Assembly: GCF_000005505.3 (NCBI RefSeq)
Contig: NC_016131.3
Location: 45,965,355-46,029,354, forward strand
Direction: 5' to 3'
Source: Brachypodium distachyon
Lineage: Eukaryota; Streptophyta; Magnoliopsida; Poales; Poaceae
Length of the DNA: 64,000 nucleotides
Shown here: positions 60,130 to 64,000 of the stretch, in pieces
Layout of the letters: every line of letters starts with the position of its first letter
Position numbering within the stretch: the stretch's first letter is position 1
Program-made: the position numbers and the translations under genes
The notes under the pieces: model-generated
What the model saw: only the letters and a program-made list of their open reading frames with translations
What the model was told of the DNA's origin: nothing
The model's database searches: none

Positions 60130-61050
60130 CAGATCTCACTGCCACCTAGATCCCGCCGCCCACTACTCCGTCCTCGCTTGACGTCCCCCTCCCTAGCCCG
60201 CTCCGCGGCTGCCACCCAGATCCCGCCGCCAACCACTCCGCCCTCGCTCGACGCCCCCCCTCCGCATCCGCTCCGACGTCGCCTCGATCTCGCCGCCACC
60301 CAGATCTCGCTGCCCACCATTCCGCCCCTCCCTCGTCCGCTCCGGGGCCGCCACCCAGATCCCACCGCCCTGCGCTCGCTCGACGCCCCCCTCCGCATCC
60401 GCTCCGGTGTTGCCCCGATCTTGCCACCACCCAGATCCCATCGCCCACCTGACTGCGACCCAGATCCCGCAGCCCACTACTCCGCCCTCGCTTGACGCCC
60501 CCCTCCACATCCACTCCAGCGTCGCCCCGATCTTGCAGCCACCCAGATCCCACCGCCCACCTGACAGCGACCCAGTCCGCCGCCCATCACTTCGCTCTGC
60601 TCGACACCCCCTTTCCTCGTCCGCTCTGGCACTGCTACCAAGATCCTACCGCCCACCCGATCTTGCCGCCACCCTGATCCCGCCGTCCACGACCCTGCCC
60701 TCGCTCAACGCCCCTATCCGCATCGGCTCCGGCACTGCTACCAAGATCCTACCGCCCACCCGATCTCGCCGCCACCCTGATCCCGCCGTCCACGACCCTG
60801 CCCTCGCTCAACGCCCCTATCTGCATCGGCTCCGGCGTCGCCCCGATCTCGCCGCCACCCAGATCCCATCGCCCACTTGACCGCGACCCAGATTACGCTG
60901 CCCACCGCTCCTCCCTCGCTCGACGTCCACCCCCGTGTCCGCTTCGACGCCGCCCCTGTCTTGCCGCCCACCCCGACCGCCACCCAGATTTCGCCGCCCA
61001 CCACTCTGATCCCGCATTCTTCTCTCCGGCGCCTCCCTGATCTCGGCACC
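60130..61050. repeat. C+T-rich tandem array, unit about 100 bp
   Basis: Variants of the phrases gccacccagatcccgccgcc, cgctcgacgcccccctccgc and atccgctccggcgtcgcccc recur throughout. The best-preserved pair has actgctaccaagatcctacc at 60631 and 60733, a 102-bp period. Long open frames on both strands are a by-product of the composition and are not regarded as genes. Confidence 0.8.
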
Positions 61051-61159
61051 ACTCGGATCCCGCATGCAGATGACCGATAGTTAGTTTTGGATCTGGATCT
61101 TGTGTTTTATTTAAAAAGGTATGTAGCCAACGTTTAGGTTTTTCTCCTAGCGTATCGTC

Positions 61160-61760
61160 GTTTGCGGGTGAGCTTCCAACCAGAATTGTTGTATCGTAGG
61201 TGGGAGAAGCTGTCACTAGCTATGCTTGGAGAATCCGTCCACAACCACATGTCGCACTGTGGAAGGAGGGATTGGAAAGGTCAAGACGAGGACATCCATA
61301 CCAAGCAGATTGAGCGGAAGGACGTCATGGCCGACAAGGATGATGACTCGGTCCCAACACCATATGTCATGGGCGACTAAGAGGATAACTAGATCCCAAC
61401 ACAAGTTGTCAATGAATCAGGACATGGATATCCAAGCACCCGCAAAGTCAGTTGAGCGCAAGGACACCTCATGGCCGGATAGGAGGATAACTAGATCCCG
61501 ACACCAACTGTCAATGAATAAGGACATGGACCTCCAAGCACCCGCAAAGTCAGTTGAGCACAAGGATGAGCCACGAGCACGTACAACACGGTCGGTGAAG
61601 AGGGCGCTAGCGCCGGTGAAGATGATGATCCAACCCCAGTCAAAACGATTGAAGACCCGGAGAGCCAATTTCAAATCAAATTGCAAGGTCAGAAATTGTT
61701 ATCATCATTTTTTTCTTAGCAATTCAGTAATTTATTTTCTGGATTGATAGTATTTGGACG
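61160..61760 (+). repeat. copy of the 53-kb repeat family with old coding frame
   Basis: It shares atgcttggagaatcc, cagattgagcg(g/c)aaggac, catggcc and the stretch around caaattgcaaggt with the right arm of the inverted repeat, in the same order. One frame translates in both copies to a related ending: DDDPTPVKTIEDPESQF here and YDDPIQMKTIENPGN at 54070. Within it a unit of about 102 bp is repeated (61382-61482 and 61483-61580, aggataactagatccc...caaagtcagttgagc). Stops in that frame show it is decayed. I do not recognise the protein. Confidence 0.6.
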
Positions 61761-61807
61761 GACGGGGATACGGAACCGCTAGACCTGAATTCTTAGAACA
61801 ACATCTA

Positions 61808-62498
61808 GGGTGTGTTTGGTGGCCTGAATCCATCCAGAAAATCTCTTTTCGTCCCACTTTTCCAACTCAGATTGTGTTTGTTAGCTCGGGTAGGACGTGT
61901 AGAGTTTAGCCCACCTCATACGAAAAATGGCCCTCAGCCTGGCCCAGTTGTGAAGCTCAAATTGAGCTTCACAACCCAGCCAAGCTGAGTCCATCCCGCA
62001 ATCGATCTCGAGGGCCCACCATTTGCACCCCTAGACTTTCTTCAGTGCCCCTCATTTGCTCCCGAACGAGAACTCGTTCCTCCCCCTGGCCGTCGTCGCC
62101 CCCTCTTGGCCGCCCGCCGCCGCCCTCCCGCCCTCCTGGCCTCTGGCCGCCATCGCACCCACCCTCTTGGCCTCCGGCCGCGGCCGCCCTCCCGCCCTCC
62201 TGGCCTCCGGGCGCCGTCACCCCCTCCCCTCCCCATGCCTGAAGGTCGCCGTCCTCTCCATGGCTGAACTTTGGACCCGATTGTTTTTTTTTCTTTTTGT
62301 TTAGGGGCCTTTGTGTAAACGTTTTGGACTGCTACAATCTTAACCCATCATGCTACCAAACAAAGTATCAGTCCAACTTATCTCAACACATACGGGTTAT
62401 CAAACACCACAAAAAATCTCAGACCAGCTTGTATGAGGTCGAATCATGCCTTAAACAAGAGAGTGATTCTGGGTTCATCCAGACCACCAAACACACCC
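61808..62498. mobile_element. 691-bp MITE with GC-rich core (PIF/Harbinger-like)
   Basis: The ends gggtgtgtttggtggcctga and (reversed) gggtgtgtttggtggtctgg are inverted copies, the first 15 bases identical. CTA flanks both sides (61805-61807 and 62499-62501), a 3-bp target duplication. The interior 62060-62240 is very GC-rich with repeated ctcccgccctcctggcctc, unlike the AT-rich rest. This resembles captured or expanded low-complexity DNA. Confidence 0.8.
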
Positions 62499-62786
62499 CT
62501 AGCAAATGCATGGTTGAAGGGTGGATTGGGAATTGAAAATCCGGCGCCGCACTGTCAGTTCCAGTTCCAGGATTCCCTTCCCTGGCAGTGGCCGTTAGCG
62601 TTACCTCTCCTCTCCTCCGCGCCGCGCGTCCGTGTGCGTGTTTGCGTGGGAGCGCGCTCTCACCTCGCCGCGCTCGCGCCTCCTCAGGACCACGGCTGCG
62701 CTCCAAGCGCCTCCTCGATCGCTACCTTCCATTTTTGCGCCTTCCACTGCCACCTCACGCCCGCTGACGCCCCGCAGCGCAAGGGG

Positions 62787-62793
62787 TATAAAT
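62787..62793 (+). promoter_or_regulatory. TATA box of the PICKLE-like gene
   Basis: TATAAAT in ggggtataaatccccc lies 176 bp upstream of ATG 62969. Confidence 0.65.
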
Positions 62794-62968
62794 CCCCCCG
62801 ATCCAGGCTCGCCCCTCCCAGAATCGCCAAACCCTAGCCTACGCGGAGGCGGCGGAACGGGAGTCTGAGCTGTTGGGGGAGGGAGCTTCAGCGGTGAGGC
62901 AGCGTGGGAGCGTCCAGCGAATTTGCTCCTGCCTGCCACCCTAGTGTTTGCTTTCCTGCGGCGGCGGG

Positions 62969-63127
62969 ATGAGCAGCCTCGTGGAGCGGCTGCGCGTGCG
63001 GTCGGAGAAGCGGCCGCGCTACACGCTCGATGAGTCCGACGACGACCTCCCGCCGCTCGGCGCGAACGGGAAGGGCAGGGATCGGCCAGGCGACGCCCCG
63101 GCCCAGCAGATCGAGCGCGAGGACGCG
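62969..63127 (+). CDS. PKL: PICKLE-type CHD3 chromatin remodeller, exon 1
   Basis: CHD3 remodellers of the PICKLE group are nuclear ATPases that help set H3K27me3 and repress embryonic traits. The first 53 codons match the start of that family: MSSLVERLRVRSEKRPRYTL, then an acidic DESDDDLPPLG, and end IEREDA before a GT donor at 63128. The following exon, which should open the PHD finger, was not found up to 64000. The intron therefore runs past the window and over 99% of the gene's known domains lie outside. An in-frame ATG seven codons upstream (62948) is possible, but 62969 gives the family start. Identification rests on this short but characteristic stretch. Confidence 0.78.
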
Positions 63128-64000
63128 GTACGGCCTGTTTTTTCATGTCCTGTTTGTTTCGAATTTTACCTATCTCTGAAGCTGCCAGTGAGTAACAGGG
63201 AATTGTCCTGTTAGGGCTAGATTGGTGGTTGGAGGATAGCGTGTTAAGCTTCGAATGGCTGAACTCTTGCTGATTTGGAGAGATTGCTCTGGGGATCTGG
63301 TGTAGAATAGGGGGTTTATTAGGGTAGCATGACTGACTGGTGCAGCATAAAGTTGATGGATGGCTTTGCTAGATGAGTTCATTGCTTGTCACTGTTTGGA
63401 TATGACTTGTCAATTTAGTCTTGGTTTATTTGAAGTAGCTAGATACCACTACTTTTGGTATTTTGGAATTTTTTTTTGTTGGCGGGAGATGTCATTGAAA
63501 TAGGTGCATCCCGACACCGACGTGGTGTCATCGTACGAGACATGTGGTTTAAAATTGTTGCTTTAGGCCGCCACGTGTCTATCTGAGTGAAAACTTCTTT
63601 AAGTGAAGGGATGATGCGGGTGTTCCGGAACGTCTTGGTGCAAATACTATGTTCTGCTATCGTTAATATATTAGCTATTAACTTGATATGTCTTGTTGAA
63701 TTGATGTGTTTGGCACTCTAATCTGAAGCTTCAGTAAAGCTCGTTCATGGGTTAACCAGAAGACCGTTATTTGGCATCTTTTCATAGATTGAATTTTATT
63801 CATCGATGAAGGTCAAAATAGGGACCCAGTGACCAAAATTTCGTTGGAAGTGCAGAAGGGCAAGTATTTTGAGGAAAGCTTGAGATGCTGAAGGACATCT
63901 AATTTGAAACGAGAGTTACACCTTGTCCAAGACTGGAACCATGCCATGGTTTTATAGCATGGCTTTTAATACGTAACATCGGTTGCTATAATGATGCTAC
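63128..64000 (+). other. intron 1 of the PICKLE-like gene (partial)
   Basis: This is AT-rich sequence without a recognisable PHD-finger exon or repeat ends. It continues beyond the window. Confidence 0.6.

Noticed and set aside
59803..60880. Long Pro/Arg-rich open frames (up to 230 residues)
   Set aside because: They follow the C+T-rich tandem array; every frame is open because stop codons are rare in that composition.
1..64000. CRISPR arrays, operons, phage or plasmid features
   Set aside because: None are present. The window is eukaryotic, with spliced genes and plant transposons.
1..64000. tRNA, rRNA or endogenous pararetrovirus sequences
   Set aside because: No tRNA A/B box pair, rRNA core or viral RT with coat-protein motifs was noticed in reading. 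A tRNAscan and profile search would be decisive.

Overview
This window is nuclear DNA of a grass. The signs are spliced genes with GT-AG introns, GC-rich first exons (poly-Ala/Gly runs), many Stowaway-type MITEs with CTCCCTCCGT-like ends, Tourist-like MITEs, plant L1-type LINEs with a CX2CX4HX4C knuckle, and solo LTRs. Nine genes plus one gene fragment in 64 kb, with only solo LTRs and broken LINEs between them, suggests a compact grass genome (a pooid such as Brachypodium would fit). The species is inference.

Layout: 457-2333 (+) is the 3' part of an NPH3-type BTB gene whose first exon lies before the window. At 2824-3271 is a small retroelement with a 27-bp target duplication, followed by a decayed LINE of about 5.5 kb (about 3600-9137). 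At 12284-15088 (+) is a complete five-exon cinnamoyl-CoA reductase gene. Its tail-to-tail neighbour, 17071-20814 (-), encodes the PTEN-like and C2 head of a class II formin without an FH2 domain. Between them a solo LTR sits inside a Stowaway MITE. At 25179-31240 (+) is an 11-exon ubiquitin-specific protease. After a repeat-rich spacer come a POLAR-like cell-polarity protein (36474-37976), a solo LTR (39009-39815), a 94-aa one-membrane-span protein (42133-42584), a root-hair-type bHLH factor (46175-48207) and an RTF2 homologue with a ubiquitin-like N-terminus (49274-50320).

From 52.9 kb on the DNA is mostly repeats. There is an imperfect 1.6-kb inverted repeat of an unrecognised family (other copies at 57.4 and 61.2 kb), an ABCF3/GCN3-like exon fragment with a stop codon, a LINE RNase H fragment, a C+T-rich tandem array (60.1-61.05 kb) and a 691-bp MITE. 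The window ends in exon 1 of a PICKLE-type CHD3 remodeller (62969-63127, +).

The genes do not form one pathway; this is an ordinary euchromatic run. Exon joins were checked by eye: every intron begins GT and ends AG, and codon phase is kept across each model. Functions come from family recognition. No database search was made. No undescribed system is evident; the best leads are the FH2-less formin, the repeat family forming the inverted repeat, and the Gly-Gly-ending ubiquitin-like head of RTF2.
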